Assembly (NCBI GenBank): GCA_030747075.1
Contig: JASLLL010000007.1
Span: 1 to 64,000, forward strand
DNA: 64,000 nucleotides
Origin: Gemmatimonadota bacterium
GTDB lineage: Bacteria > ARS69
Reading direction: 5' to 3'
This document shows positions 47,418 through 57,187 of the stretch, piece by piece. The stretch's first letter is position 1. Each line of letters starts with the position of its first letter. The notes under the pieces are model-generated. The model made no database searches. It was not told the DNA's origin and was given only the letters and a program-made list of their open reading frames with translations. Position numbers and translations under genes: made by a program.

Positions 47418-48971
47418 TCAGTGCCCGGGACCTCCCTCGCTGGACACAAGATGGAAATCACCGCTCCCGAATTCGTCCGCGAATATGAACTTCAACCCTC
47501 GGTGCGCACGCTGATCCACGGTTCGGCGGTCTCGCAGTTCCTGCCCGGGACCATCGTAGATCCAGACGATGAGTTCCTTGCTCTTGATCGTGGTCCCCCC
47601 CCTCTGGGAGCTGAGGGATCGGGAAAGCTCATCCGAAGGATCTCCCCGGCCACGAAACTCCGCGGAGGGCAGCGACTGCAGTGCGATCCTCTCCCCCGGA
47701 TTCGTCACCTGCTCGCGAAGGCCGTCTTCCCGAAATCCTGATGACGAGTATTCGGTGATCCGATCATCCGGCTCCCCATACCGGACAAAGACACGGCCCC
47801 GGTCGGTGAGTATTCCCCGCTCCAGGGTCGAACTGAAGTTGCGGTCCGCAAAGTCGATCCGGCTGCGGAACTGCATGCGGATTTCGTTCTCCGGAGTTCC
47901 CGGCGACGGATCCAACCCTCTCCAGAACTCGTTCAGAAAGTACTCCCTTCCCGCAGGAGACAACCCCTCATACTGCCGCAGTTCTCCCGGATACAGGATC
48001 AGCGTCAGCTCCCGGAGGACTTCCTCTTCCTCGCGGGTCCAGGACTCGGCCCTCCACATCACCTCGAACGGACTCCGGGCGGATGCAATCCTGCCGGAGT
48101 CGGGGTCGCGGAGCGTCAGTTCCGCCTCATAGAGGCCCGCCGGGGTGATCGCAAGCAGGTCCAGTTCCTCCATGACAATCCACGCGCCCGACGACGGCCG
48201 AACACGACGCGTTCTCGCCAGCAATTCCTGCCCCGCCGCATCCAGAATCCGGATGCGCACAATGAAGCCCGGAGACTCCGAAGACGGTTCGGGAGAGTAG
48301 ACCTCCGCAAAGAGGCTGAGTCTTGGAGCAAAAAGACCGAACCGCCCGGACGGGCTTGGCTCCAGGTTCGTCCCGTGCCGCCAGGCCCCGGAGTCTACGG
48401 TATCCAGTCGGCGAACCGTTCCCAGAACCAAGCTGGAGAGAGCCAGGCTCTCCTTTCCTGGATCCGGTACTGAAAACCGACTCTCAAACTGGCCGGTTCG
48501 GTGCCCGCCTCCACGAATCATGTAGAGAAGACCCGGCTTGGAGGAAGCATAGTCCTCCATCCGGATCCGCAGGGAATACTCTCCGGGCTCCAGAAGAGCG
48601 CGGTCAATGATCGTCTGCAGAATCCCCCGGTCGGTCGTGTCCAGTCTCTCGGAAGCCACCGGGCAGAGCTTCGACTCTCTGCTCAGGACCGTGGTGCCGT
48701 CGTGGTCAAGAACCGCGATCGTCAGTCGGAGGTCGGCCTCATGGGTGGAGCCTGTCTGGCGAAAGGTGATCTGATCGTTGCTGACAGATATGTGAAACTC
48801 CGCCTCCACGAGTTCGCCGGCGACGCGAAACAGGGCCGTTCGCGCATAGAAGGCAATCTCACCGGAGGAGGCACTCCCCGACACTCCCGCCGCGGCCGGG
48901 AGGGCGAAATGCCCAACGGCCAGCAACAGAACCGGACTGCATTTCAGGAGAGAAATGGGGCGCGCGCGCAT
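47418..48971 (-). CDS. GWxTD-domain exported protein (second copy)
   Basis: A 517-residue exported protein. A signal peptide (about 1-28) precedes beta-sandwich regions. The C-terminal domain matches the first copy (RGILTDRGRVFVRYGEPDDRI, later FIFADEFGSGDF), but the strict GW is replaced (GILTD instead of GWNTD). The shared parts are RYGEPD, TPENE at about 370, and the final FxFADxxGxGDF. It follows PorV by 61 bases and ends before the exbB promoter. No function is known. Confidence 0.78.
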   Translation of the reverse strand: MRARPISLLKCSPVLLLAVGHFALPAAAGVSGSASSGEIAFYARTALFRVAGELVEAEFHISVSNDQITFRQTGSTHEADLRLTIAVLDHDGTTVLSRESKLCPVASERLDTTDRGILQTIIDRALLEPGEYSLRIRMEDYASSKPGLLYMIRGGGHRTGQFESRFSVPDPGKESLALSSLVLGTVRRLDTVDSGAWRHGTNLEPSPSGRFGLFAPRLSLFAEVYSPEPSSESPGFIVRIRILDAAGQELLARTRRVRPSSGAWIVMEELDLLAITPAGLYEAELTLRDPDSGRIASARSPFEVMWRAESWTREEEEVLRELTLILYPGELRQYEGLSPAGREYFLNEFWRGLDPSPGTPENEIRMQFRSRIDFADRNFSSTLERGILTDRGRVFVRYGEPDDRITEYSSSGFREDGLREQVTNPGERIALQSLPSAEFRGRGDPSDELSRSLSSQRGGTTIKSKELIVWIYDGPGQELRDRRTVDQRAHRGLKFIFADEFGSGDFHLVSSEGGPGH

Positions 48972-49032
48972 CGTTCACATGACTCCGAACTCTGGCACAT
49001 CCCCCGGGTGACCGCACCGGGCCAACCTGGGG

Positions 49033-49998
49033 TCAGAAGCGAAGTTCTGCCGAGACCTTGTGGGTTCCCACCAGAAACTTCATGTCCGAGTAGGCGTAGT
49101 CCACCCGCATCCATGACGCCGAACCGGTAGGGAACTCCACGCCGAACCCACCCGCGAGACCCTCCTCGTCACGATTGTAGCGATAGCCGCCACGGATCTG
49201 CAGCGTGACATTGGGTTCGAAGGCTTTCAGCGTGTATTCTGCTCCGACGCTCGCCCTTTCCGCGTTGTCGGACGGGTGATCGAACTCCGCCGCCGCCAGA
49301 AGGTTGTGATTCGCACTGGAGTAGACATCCATCGCCGTGCCCACGCGGAACATCGTGGGAAGCGGGAAGTCCTGTTCGAGGAACCGGAGAGACGGCCCCA
49401 GGTTCTGGATGGCCATTCCGATCCGGATGGTCTTGTAGTCTGTGAAATAGAGCGTCCCAAGGTCCACGGCCACGCCGTCCGCATTGGCATCGGCGAGCCC
49501 CATGTGAATGTACTTGGCCGTCAGGCCAAAGGAGAACCGGTCGATGAGATTGCGCGCCCAGGTCAACGCCAGGTTGAAGTCACCGGCATCGAAGTTCCGG
49601 CCCGTTCCCTCCGGACTGTATGCGGTGCGAATGGCCATGGGGTCCATCTGCAGAACCGTCGAACTGAACGCGAAGGCGCCGGGAAGGCCGTGGTAAGTGA
49701 ATGCATAGCCGACAAACTCGTGGGAAATGTCCGCGGGCCAGGAACTATGGTTCAGCGAAACACGACTGGTCCCGTCGCGCGTGATTCGAGCCACGCCGGC
49801 AGGGTTCCAGAAAATGCAACTGGCGTCGTCCGCCACCGCGACGAAGGTCTCCCCCATCCCAACAGCCCGGCCGCCGACACCTATCTTCAAGAACTGGGCC
49901 CCTGCTGTACCCACCTTCTTGAAGATCTTGGCCGCATCCGCCGAAGGGGCGGACAGAATGGCCACTGCGGCAATCGCCACACACAGGCGCGTCTTCAA
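49033..49998 (-). CDS. porV: PorV-like T9SS outer-membrane protein
   Basis: A 321-residue outer-membrane barrel of the PorV (LptO) family. In T9SS it shuttles cargo from the translocon to the attachment complex. Visible hallmarks are a signal peptide (about 1-22), FLKIGVGGRAVGMGETFVAV, FWNPAGVAR, further short beta strands, and a C-terminal KVSAELRF with terminal Phe. TTG 49998 is chosen because GGGAGG precedes it; the frame extends upstream without a leader. It follows the large secreted protein by 76 bases. Confidence 0.87.
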   Translation of the reverse strand: MKTRLCVAIAAVAILSAPSADAAKIFKKVGTAGAQFLKIGVGGRAVGMGETFVAVADDASCIFWNPAGVARITRDGTSRVSLNHSSWPADISHEFVGYAFTYHGLPGAFAFSSTVLQMDPMAIRTAYSPEGTGRNFDAGDFNLALTWARNLIDRFSFGLTAKYIHMGLADANADGVAVDLGTLYFTDYKTIRIGMAIQNLGPSLRFLEQDFPLPTMFRVGTAMDVYSSANHNLLAAAEFDHPSDNAERASVGAEYTLKAFEPNVTLQIRGGYRYNRDEEGLAGGFGVEFPTGSASWMRVDYAYSDMKFLVGTHKVSAELRF

Positions 49999-50074
49999 GA
50001 TGAAACCTCCCTTACCGGTCGACCCGGAACAGTTCCCACATTCGGGGGAACACCGTCCACAATCCGCGAACAAG

Positions 50075-52297
50075 CTAACGGATCACGGCGAACTTGCCAA
50101 TGGTCTCCTGCCCGCCGGGCGTGATCACATGATAGAGATAAATGCCGCTGACGGTATCCTGGTTGTTCATCGAAATCAGGTTGGAGTGCGTCCACTCATA
50201 CTCCCCCGTTCGCCCATCCCCGCCATGGTGTTCGATCGTTTGTACAAGATCTCCGGAAAGCGAGAAGATGCGGATGGTCGCTCGCGGGGGAAGGTTGATG
50301 AACCGAAGTCGACGACCCGTAGGCTCAAAGTCCGTTTCCTCCAGATCCCACTCCGCTCCGAGATAATACGGATTCGGGACGACCGCCACTTCGTCGAGGG
50401 TCTGCGTTGCCGACCAACCGGCCATGACCTTGGCCATGTTCTGTGAGTACTTCCCGAACTTCGGCTCCACTGTCCGGACCCTGGTGGTTTCCGGACTTCC
50501 GGGGGTGGTCAAGCTGTCGATCTCCGTGGTGTAGACGCCGCGGTCATAGGCCGTTACTGCATACCAGTACCAGAAGCCATTGTGAACGCGGGTATCCACG
50601 AAGCGGTACATGCCCACTCCACTCAGCCCCGTATCAATCTTGGCCAACTCGGTACTGTCGAAGTCCGCGATCAATCTCCACATGGCGTCTGACGGGATGT
50701 TGGCTTCTCGCCTCCATCCTTCCGCCTTCCAGACCTGATAGCCTGCAAAGTCGATCTCCCGGGTCAGCGGGTCCGGCACTCCCTCCGGGAAATCATCCCA
50801 CTCCATGCTCACATACTGATCGCCGGCCTGAAGGCGGACATTCGGGGGAGGGGGTGGAGAACTGGTGGCCCAGTGAATCACCTCTCCCTGATCGTCAATG
50901 AAGCCATTGTACACGCGCTGCGCCTGGATGGGATTCGTGAAGTCGGGCTTGCGAATCGTCTCCCCTCCCGCGTCGAAGCTCTCCAGCATCTCACCGCATA
51001 CAAACGCCACCTGGAATGTCAGCGTGGAGCCGGGAGGAATCTTGGCGAAGGGCCCGGCGGACACCAGGAATCGGTAGTCATCCGGCTTGCCCGTATTCGC
51101 ATCAATCGTCGGGCGAGTGTCGCTGTTGCCGCGAAGGAATCGATAGCGGTCCACATCATCGCGAGGGTCCTGATCTCCGCCCGACCAGACGCGGTAGGCA
51201 TGAATCCGCACAGACTCCGGCGCGAAGAGATCCTCGGGAGCCCCACCCGATTCGTCTACGGTGTGCCCCAGGAACAGAACCCCGACATACCCCGGGACAT
51301 CATCGTTTGCATTGTCTCCACCCACCTCGTCGAAGGTGTAGCCCATGGTGAGCTTCAGCCGAAGAGGGTCCTCATCTCCGGTGGGAGCGATGAGCGTGTC
51401 CAGCGTGGCGAAACCCGACTGGTCGTCTTCCCAGTACTTGAGATCCTGATCGTCGATCCCGATATCGCCATCCACCATGAAGCCCAGATAGGCACTTTCC
51501 ACATCCCAGCCCACTCCGTCCATCACCTGAGAGATGTTCGTGACGGTGAACTCAATCCCGACAAAGTCGTCAAACTGAGGGTCCGTCCAGACATAGCTCT
51601 CCTGCTGAATGCGGAGCCCAAGCGGTTCATGGAAGTCAGCCGGGTCCGACCAGAACTGATTCGCGAAGGTGGAAGTATCGTAGTAAACGGTTCGGAACAT
51701 CTGCTGGGAAATCCCGGCGAAGTCCTCGTCTATGCGACCGTCGAAGTCGTTGTCCTGCCCGTCCAGTCCGTCCTCGTCTGCCGTGCCGTCTCCGTCGTCA
51801 TCAAACCCTCGCAGTCCGGAAGGGGCACCCTCAAAGGTCTCACAAATCCCCGAGGGAGGACTGCCGCACCCCTCATCGTTCTCCATGTTCCAGTATTCAC
51901 CGAACTGGTACAGCCCGGCCGAGACAATCGTGTCCGGTTGGCCTCCGCGATTGAGCACCCCGCCGATCCAGAGACCCGCCGCGTACAGGTACTCGTTGTT
52001 CGATCCTGCGGGCCACTCCCCCGAAGGGTTCGTGAGGTCTGCGCTGCCACGACCGAAGCGTCCACGGTTGGACACATGCAGGAGCAGGTTTCCAGCATCG
52101 TGGAACCAACCTGCAAACTCATCGATGCGATAAGGCGGAAGCTGCGGACTGTTCTCCGGGACCACGCGTGCCACAGCCGTCTGCCCGACAGAAAGAAGGC
52201 CCGCGATCAGGCACAAGACTCCCACGCACCTGGCAAAGGGACTTCCCCCGCTACTGCAAGTTCTACTCCTCTGGCTCTCCACTCCCCATCCTCTCAT
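50075..52297 (-). CDS. Large exported protein with calcium-type repeats and T9SS-like C-terminus
   Basis: A 740-residue exported protein, with a signal peptide near the start (CVGVLCLIAGLLSVG). An Asp-rich stretch at about 165-195 (FDDDGDGTADEDG, then DGQDNDFDGRIDEDF) resembles calcium-binding thrombospondin type 3-like repeats. Beta-rich regions follow, and the end is a FlgD-like/T9SS sorting-type domain (VVPNPYYLG, ATIRIFSLSGDLVQTIEH, SGIYLYHVI). It is the likely cargo of SprA/PorV. The start is uncertain: ATG 52297 is preferred, with a second ATG at 52312; the gene begins within 10 bases of the TonB-receptor stop. Confidence 0.78.
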   Translation of the reverse strand: MRGWGVESQRSRTCSSGGSPFARCVGVLCLIAGLLSVGQTAVARVVPENSPQLPPYRIDEFAGWFHDAGNLLLHVSNRGRFGRGSADLTNPSGEWPAGSNNEYLYAAGLWIGGVLNRGGQPDTIVSAGLYQFGEYWNMENDEGCGSPPSGICETFEGAPSGLRGFDDDGDGTADEDGLDGQDNDFDGRIDEDFAGISQQMFRTVYYDTSTFANQFWSDPADFHEPLGLRIQQESYVWTDPQFDDFVGIEFTVTNISQVMDGVGWDVESAYLGFMVDGDIGIDDQDLKYWEDDQSGFATLDTLIAPTGDEDPLRLKLTMGYTFDEVGGDNANDDVPGYVGVLFLGHTVDESGGAPEDLFAPESVRIHAYRVWSGGDQDPRDDVDRYRFLRGNSDTRPTIDANTGKPDDYRFLVSAGPFAKIPPGSTLTFQVAFVCGEMLESFDAGGETIRKPDFTNPIQAQRVYNGFIDDQGEVIHWATSSPPPPPNVRLQAGDQYVSMEWDDFPEGVPDPLTREIDFAGYQVWKAEGWRREANIPSDAMWRLIADFDSTELAKIDTGLSGVGMYRFVDTRVHNGFWYWYAVTAYDRGVYTTEIDSLTTPGSPETTRVRTVEPKFGKYSQNMAKVMAGWSATQTLDEVAVVPNPYYLGAEWDLEETDFEPTGRRLRFINLPPRATIRIFSLSGDLVQTIEHHGGDGRTGEYEWTHSNLISMNNQDTVSGIYLYHVITPGGQETIGKFAVIR

Positions 52298-52301
52298 CAG
52301 A

Positions 52302-55040
52302 TCACCACTCATATGCCACGCCAAAGCGGAAGGAGCGAGGCTCACCGTATACCCGCGGATCATTCAGCGGGACCAGAATGTCGTCCGGGGTTCCCATGGT
52401 GTCGTGAAGGTTGTACGCCCCGCCCAGTTCTCCGAACTCGGTGAAGTACTCCTGATAGTAGGAGTTGGCCGGCGACGGGGAAATGTAGGGTGTCACCGTC
52501 ACGACATTCTTGCGGTCCAGGAGGTTTCTCCCCTCAACGAAGAGCCGGAACTCCTGCCCGTACAGCGAATATTGTTTGTTCGCCTTCATGGAGAAGTACA
52601 TGGTGTACGGAAGCCGGATGGAGTTGAAGAACTCGGCCCGCACAATCCGATCCCCAAGTCGCTTGGGTGTAGTCGGGGAACCCGATGCGATGGAGAAGTC
52701 CGCGTTGACACCCCAGATGCCCGGATCGGAGAGGTACAGGTACATGTTGAAGACATGGCTCCGGTCCCAGTCGAGCGGGATCTCCTTGATCGGCTCCCGG
52801 TCTGCGGCCTCCCCGGACACCACCACCGCCTGCAGGACATCGGACGAAGAGCCCGTCGCCTTGGACAGCGTGTAGGCGAGTCCTCCTCTCCAGTAGTGGG
52901 AGAACCGCTTCTCCAGCGTCAGCTCCAGCCCACGAACGGAACCGTAGTCTTTGTTGATGAAGACAAATGGGGCGAAGGCGTCCTGCTCCGTTTCGTTCTC
53001 GGCTTCCAGCGCTTCCGCCCCGGTCAGCCCGAAGATGTCCTTGAAGAAGACCGACCCGTCCACCCAGACCTCGTCGCTGAGCTGACGCCGAACGCCGAAC
53101 TGATAGGAAATGGTGGTCTCCGGCTCCAGGAAAGCGTTGCCCACAGTCTGGTTTCCGGGCGCGGGATTGTCGCTGTAGTCGAAGATCCACTCCAGATTCG
53201 GCAACTGGAAGAAGCGACCATAATGGAAGTGGAGAACATCCCGATCAGAAATGGGATACGACATCCCCACTCGCGGAGAAACCTGTGCTCGCCAGCGCTC
53301 CAGAAGAGATGTCCCCTGCGTGGGCCTCTGGAGGGCAAGCACACGCTGATTGGCAAGACGGATGGCGCTTTCCCCAGGGTCGAAGAAGTCAAACCGCAGG
53401 CCAAGGTTCATGACCATTGATTTCTTGTAACGAAGCCGATCCTGCACATAGAACACGCCGCCCATGGCGCGCTCAGAGTACTGATTGGGAGAACTCCCCT
53501 GATCGTTGTCCTCGGAGGGGGCATACCGATCGTCTTTGGAGAGGTCGTAGTAGTCCAGCGTGGCGCCCGTCTTGAACTCGTGGGTGTCCCCAACCTTGAC
53601 CTGGTAATCCGACCTCCAGGTAATCTGCAGCGATTCCCGCTCTGTCCAGTCGGGGAAGTCTCCTGAGATCGCATAGAAGAGGTTCTCCGGATCCCGCTCC
53701 CGATCGTTTCCCCGGAACGGAACATACTCCCCGGGGCTCTTCCCTCCGACATCCTCGTGATAGCGCGTCTTGAAGTAGGCGACTCGCGTCTTGAAATAGG
53801 ACCCTTCACTCACGGGGTGGGTGTACGACAGCTTGTACTGGTTGATCTTCGTCGTCTGATCGGTGAGGTGCGCAGGCCCGTTGTAATAGGTGTAGGTGGA
53901 GTCCAGCGGGGCATGCCACCAGTGCTCAAGATCCTCCGACCAGTACCCGACGCGGCTGAACCCGTGGTGATACCAGTCCCTGCGACTGCTGGAGAAGAGA
54001 ACCTCGCCGGATATCTTCTTGGCTCCGGGGAGTACATAGGTGAGCTTCCCCTGCCCGGACAGAAGGTTTCGCTTCCGATCCCGGAAACTGGCCAGTTCCC
54101 AGTCGTTGAATGTCAGCTTCTGTGCGGGTCTCTCCTCCAGTGTCCGGAGGTAAGTATCCGAAAAGGTGCCCTCTCCCGATGCATAGAACCGCAGGCGGTT
54201 GCCCGTAAAGGGAACGGGGCCTCCGAAACCCAACGAGAAGCTGTCGTAGTTGAAGTAGGTCTTGTCCGGCGCGCCGAAGTCGTCCGTCATGAACTTGAAC
54301 TGCCCCGTGTACTTCTCCGTGCCTTCCTTGGTCTTGATCTGAATGACCGCGGACTGAGCGTTTCCATATTCCGCATCCATGCCGCCCGAAATCATGTTCA
54401 GTTCCGAAAGCGACTGAAGCGACACTTCCATCGTGCCGCCGGAAGACCCGGCGAATGCATCCGAGACGGGCATTCCGTCCACATAGGTCTTGATCTCGCC
54501 AGACCGCCCTCCACGCACGAAAAGCTCTCCGCCGAGAGAGGTCACGCCCGCCTGCGTGGCGATGGCCTCTTCCACCGTGTTGATGGCACGGATCTTCGCT
54601 TCATCCTGCTTGAACGACTGAATGGAGGCGGACTCTTCCTTCTTCAGGACATCGTAGGCGTCCGTGCGAATGTCGACGACATCCACTTCCAGAACCACCG
54701 ACTCCTCAAGCCGAATCTCCAGTGGGGTGGTGCGGTTGGCGTCCACGCGCACATTCGCCACCTCCAGAGACTCAAAGCCCATCATAACGACGCGCACAAC
54801 ATGAGTGCCCACGGGAACTTCCGAGATGGCGAAGGAGCCATCGTCCCGGGCGAGCGAACCGCGCGCTGTGTTCTTGACGACGACATTGGCGTAGGCAAGA
54901 GGCTTGCCCGTCGAGTCATCCAGCACGACCCCCCGGATACTCCCGGTGACGCCCTGAGCCTGAACCGGCGCGGCGCCCGAGAGACACAGGGCGGCGAGGA
55001 TTGGAAGGACAAAGGCCGTCATGGCGTGAGCTTTGCGCAT
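52302..55040 (-). CDS. TonB-dependent receptor with CarboxypepD_reg N-terminal domain
   Basis: A 912-residue outer-membrane receptor. A signal peptide is followed by a CarboxypepD_reg-like domain (about 33-110, SIRGVVLDDSTGKPLAYANV, SLARDDGSFAISEVPVG), a plug domain (about 150-250, TVEEAIATQAGVTSLGGELF and VRGGRSGEIKTYVDG) and a large barrel to the C-terminus. It is SusC-like in order but lacks an adjacent SusD gene. The ligand is unknown. ATG 55040 is preferred because GAAGGGTG sits six bases upstream. It is driven from a strong promoter with a structured leader. Confidence 0.9.
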   Translation of the reverse strand: MRKAHAMTAFVLPILAALCLSGAAPVQAQGVTGSIRGVVLDDSTGKPLAYANVVVKNTARGSLARDDGSFAISEVPVGTHVVRVVMMGFESLEVANVRVDANRTTPLEIRLEESVVLEVDVVDIRTDAYDVLKKEESASIQSFKQDEAKIRAINTVEEAIATQAGVTSLGGELFVRGGRSGEIKTYVDGMPVSDAFAGSSGGTMEVSLQSLSELNMISGGMDAEYGNAQSAVIQIKTKEGTEKYTGQFKFMTDDFGAPDKTYFNYDSFSLGFGGPVPFTGNRLRFYASGEGTFSDTYLRTLEERPAQKLTFNDWELASFRDRKRNLLSGQGKLTYVLPGAKKISGEVLFSSSRRDWYHHGFSRVGYWSEDLEHWWHAPLDSTYTYYNGPAHLTDQTTKINQYKLSYTHPVSEGSYFKTRVAYFKTRYHEDVGGKSPGEYVPFRGNDRERDPENLFYAISGDFPDWTERESLQITWRSDYQVKVGDTHEFKTGATLDYYDLSKDDRYAPSEDNDQGSSPNQYSERAMGGVFYVQDRLRYKKSMVMNLGLRFDFFDPGESAIRLANQRVLALQRPTQGTSLLERWRAQVSPRVGMSYPISDRDVLHFHYGRFFQLPNLEWIFDYSDNPAPGNQTVGNAFLEPETTISYQFGVRRQLSDEVWVDGSVFFKDIFGLTGAEALEAENETEQDAFAPFVFINKDYGSVRGLELTLEKRFSHYWRGGLAYTLSKATGSSSDVLQAVVVSGEAADREPIKEIPLDWDRSHVFNMYLYLSDPGIWGVNADFSIASGSPTTPKRLGDRIVRAEFFNSIRLPYTMYFSMKANKQYSLYGQEFRLFVEGRNLLDRKNVVTVTPYISPSPANSYYQEYFTEFGELGGAYNLHDTMGTPDDILVPLNDPRVYGEPRSFRFGVAYEW

Positions 55041-55092
55041 CGGGTCACCCTTCTCGCACGGCGAAGGCCGGGGAAACATGCCGGACTACGGA

Positions 55093-55156
55093 GGCTCGCC
55101 GACGCAACACTGCGCCTCGGCGAGCCTTCGGTTGCGCCCTTCCAAACGGCGCAACC
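55093..55156 (-). promoter_or_regulatory. Two hairpins in the receptor leader
   Basis: The 355 bases between 55041 and 55395 hold two back-to-back promoters and no gene. In the transcribed leader of the receptor there are two perfect inverted repeats: GGTTGCGCC / GGCGCAACC at 55130-55156 (8-base loop) and GGCTCGCCGA / TCGGCGAGCC at 55093-55126 (14-base loop). The leader is about 158 bases long. I do not recognise a riboswitch class; no B12-box-like sequence is evident. These could be a regulatory leader or stabilising structures. Confidence 0.55.
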
Positions 55157-55204
55157 CCTTGGCAAGACAGGAGAAACGCACATCAATCCATAAGACGCGC
55201 GGCC

Positions 55205-55233
55205 ACTATAGCGAAGCCCCTCAGGGGTGTCAA
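55205..55233 (-). promoter_or_regulatory. Sigma-70 promoter of the TonB-dependent receptor
   Basis: On the minus strand TTGACA (55233-55228), a 17-base spacer and TATAGT (55210-55205), close to consensus. Transcription should begin near 55198. Confidence 0.75.
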
Positions 55234-55319
55234 GCAGCCACAACTCCCCGTCACTGCCTGAGTTGCGTCGGTGCGGGCGAAGCCGGGCGGCGCTCCCGTC
55301 GGGACCCTCCTCCCCCCGA

Positions 55320-55348
55320 TTGACACCCCATTCCCTCGACTCTATTCT
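55320..55348 (+). promoter_or_regulatory. Sigma-70 promoter of the fused OppDF gene
   Basis: TTGACA (55320-55325), a 17-base spacer and TATTCT (55343-55348). Transcription should begin near 55355, about 41 bases before the GTG at 55396. It is divergent from the receptor promoter. Confidence 0.7.
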
Positions 55349-55395
55349 GCCCCCTCGCACCGTCCGGTATCCTCATCACCCGGGAGCCTTGCTCC

Positions 55396-57183
55396 GTGAA
55401 TGCGCCCCCAAAGACCGTCCTTAAGATCGAAGGCCTCCGGACTCAGTTCCAGGTGGAGGAAGGAACGGTTCACGCCGTTCGAGATATCGATCTGGAGATC
55501 CTGGAAGGCCGGACACTCGGGCTGGTGGGAGAATCCGGGTCAGGCAAGTCCGTCACCAGTCTGTCGGTGATGCGGCTGCTCCCGGAGAGGATCGCGCATC
55601 TGGAGGCGAACGGAGTCCGGTTCCTCGGGCAGGATCTCCTTTCGCTTCCGGAGAAGGAGATGCGGCACATCCGGGGCGGACGGATGAGCATGATCTTCCA
55701 GGAGCCGATGACCTCGCTGAATCCCGTTCTGACGGTGGGCAGTCAGGTGATCGAGGCCATTCGGATTCATCAGACGCTGGGCAAGTCGGAAGCCCGGGAA
55801 CGGACGGTCGACCTCTTCGAAGAAGTGGGGATTCCGGAGCCATCCCGACGGGTGGACTCGTATCCCCACGAACTCTCCGGCGGGCAGCAACAGCGCGTCA
55901 TGATCGCCATGGCGCTCTCGTGCAATCCCCGGCTTCTGATCGCAGACGAGCCGACGACCGCGCTCGATGTCACGATTCAGGCTCAAGTACTGGAACTCCT
56001 GCGCCAACTCCGCGACACACGCAGCATGTCGATCCTCTTCATCACGCACGACCTGGGGGTCATCGCCGAGATCGCCGATGATGTGGCGGTCATGTACGAC
56101 GGGAAGATCGTCGAGCACGGACCGGTCCTTGACCTCTTCACCGCTCCGTCTCATCCCTACACCCGGGGGCTTCTGGCCTGCCGCCCCCGGCTTGAACAAA
56201 GGCTCTCCCGACTGCCCATGGTGTCCGACTTCATGGAAGTCCATCGCGACCCGGAAGAAGGCGCCGTCCTTCGCGAGCGCATCATGCCTCCGGAGAGACA
56301 GGCGGAACTGGAGCGAGTCTCCACCCCCTGCGCACCCCTCCCAGACGCGCAACCTGTCCTGCGGGTGGAAGGTCTCAAGGTCCACTTTCCGATTCGCAGG
56401 GGCCTCCTTCAGCGGGTCGTGGATCACACGCGCGCCGTAGACGGGCTGGACCTTGAAGTCCACGAAGGGCGCACACTCGGGCTCGTCGGAGAGTCCGGAT
56501 GCGGGAAGACGACCGCCGCGCGCGCCATTCTCCGGCTGCAGGAGCCGACGGAGGGCACGGTCTCGTTCCGGGGGACGGACCTCGCGTCGCTGAGCCGACA
56601 CGAGCTTCGGAAGATCCGCGGCGAACTCCAGATCATTTTCCAGGATCCCTATGGCTCGCTCAATCCGCGCCTCTCCGTGGAGAGCGCCATCACGGAGCCC
56701 ATGCAGATTCACCGTGTCGGAACCAGTCGCTCCGATCGCCGGGACCGCGCGGCCGCCCTGCTGGAAGAGGTCGCGCTGAGCGCGGATCACCTGCGACGAT
56801 ACCCGCATGAGTTCTCCGGCGGGCAACGCCAGAGAATCTGCATCGCCCGGGCTCTCTCGGTAAACCCGTCGTTCATCATCTGCGACGAATCCGTTTCCGC
56901 CCTCGATGTCTCCGTGCAGGCTCAGGTCCTGAACCTCCTGAGAGACCTCCAGGACCGGCGCGGCCTCACCTACATTTTCATCAGCCATGATCTCGCGGTG
57001 GTGAAGTTCATGGCGGATACCATCTCCATCATGCACGCCGGGAGGATCGTGGAATCCGGACCCGCAGAGGACATCTACGCAGATCCGAAGCAGGCCTACA
57101 CGCGGAGTCTGATCTCCGCCATCCCTGACGACAGCCTGGACGCCATCCGGAAGCGCGTGGCGGGCCGCGCCGCCACACCCTGA
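55396..57183 (+). CDS. Fused dipeptide/oligopeptide ABC ATPase (OppD-OppF / DppD-DppF)
   Basis: A 595-residue cytoplasmic protein with two ATPase halves. The first has Walker A GESGSGKS at 45-52, [15 protein letters not shown] and [11 protein letters not shown]; the second has GESGCGKT (about 370), [15 protein letters not shown] and [11 protein letters not shown]. Both C-terminal parts carry the Opp-type HPYTRGLL or QAYTRSLI tails. The fusion matches YejF/GsiA-like arrangements. It is alone on the plus strand facing two permease operons on the minus strand, and may energise both. GTG start with GGGAG upstream. Confidence 0.93.
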   Translation: MNAPPKTVLKIEGLRTQFQVEEGTVHAVRDIDLEILEGRTLGLVGESGSGKSVTSLSVMRLLPERIAHLEANGVRFLGQDLLSLPEKEMRHIRGGRMSMIFQEPMTSLNPVLTVGSQVIEAIRIHQTLGKSEARERTVDLFEEVGIPEPSRRVDSYPHELSGGQQQRVMIAMALSCNPRLLIADEPTTALDVTIQAQVLELLRQLRDTRSMSILFITHDLGVIAEIADDVAVMYDGKIVEHGPVLDLFTAPSHPYTRGLLACRPRLEQRLSRLPMVSDFMEVHRDPEEGAVLRERIMPPERQAELERVSTPCAPLPDAQPVLRVEGLKVHFPIRRGLLQRVVDHTRAVDGLDLEVHEGRTLGLVGESGCGKTTAARAILRLQEPTEGTVSFRGTDLASLSRHELRKIRGELQIIFQDPYGSLNPRLSVESAITEPMQIHRVGTSRSDRRDRAAALLEEVALSADHLRRYPHEFSGGQRQRICIARALSVNPSFIICDESVSALDVSVQAQVLNLLRDLQDRRGLTYIFISHDLAVVKFMADTISIMHAGRIVESGPAEDIYADPKQAYTRSLISAIPDDSLDAIRKRVAGRAATP

Positions 57184-57187
57184 CCGG

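Noticed and set aside
55041-55240. A cobalamin or c-di-GMP riboswitch in the receptor leader
   Set aside because: Hairpins are present but the conserved core sequences of those classes are absent.
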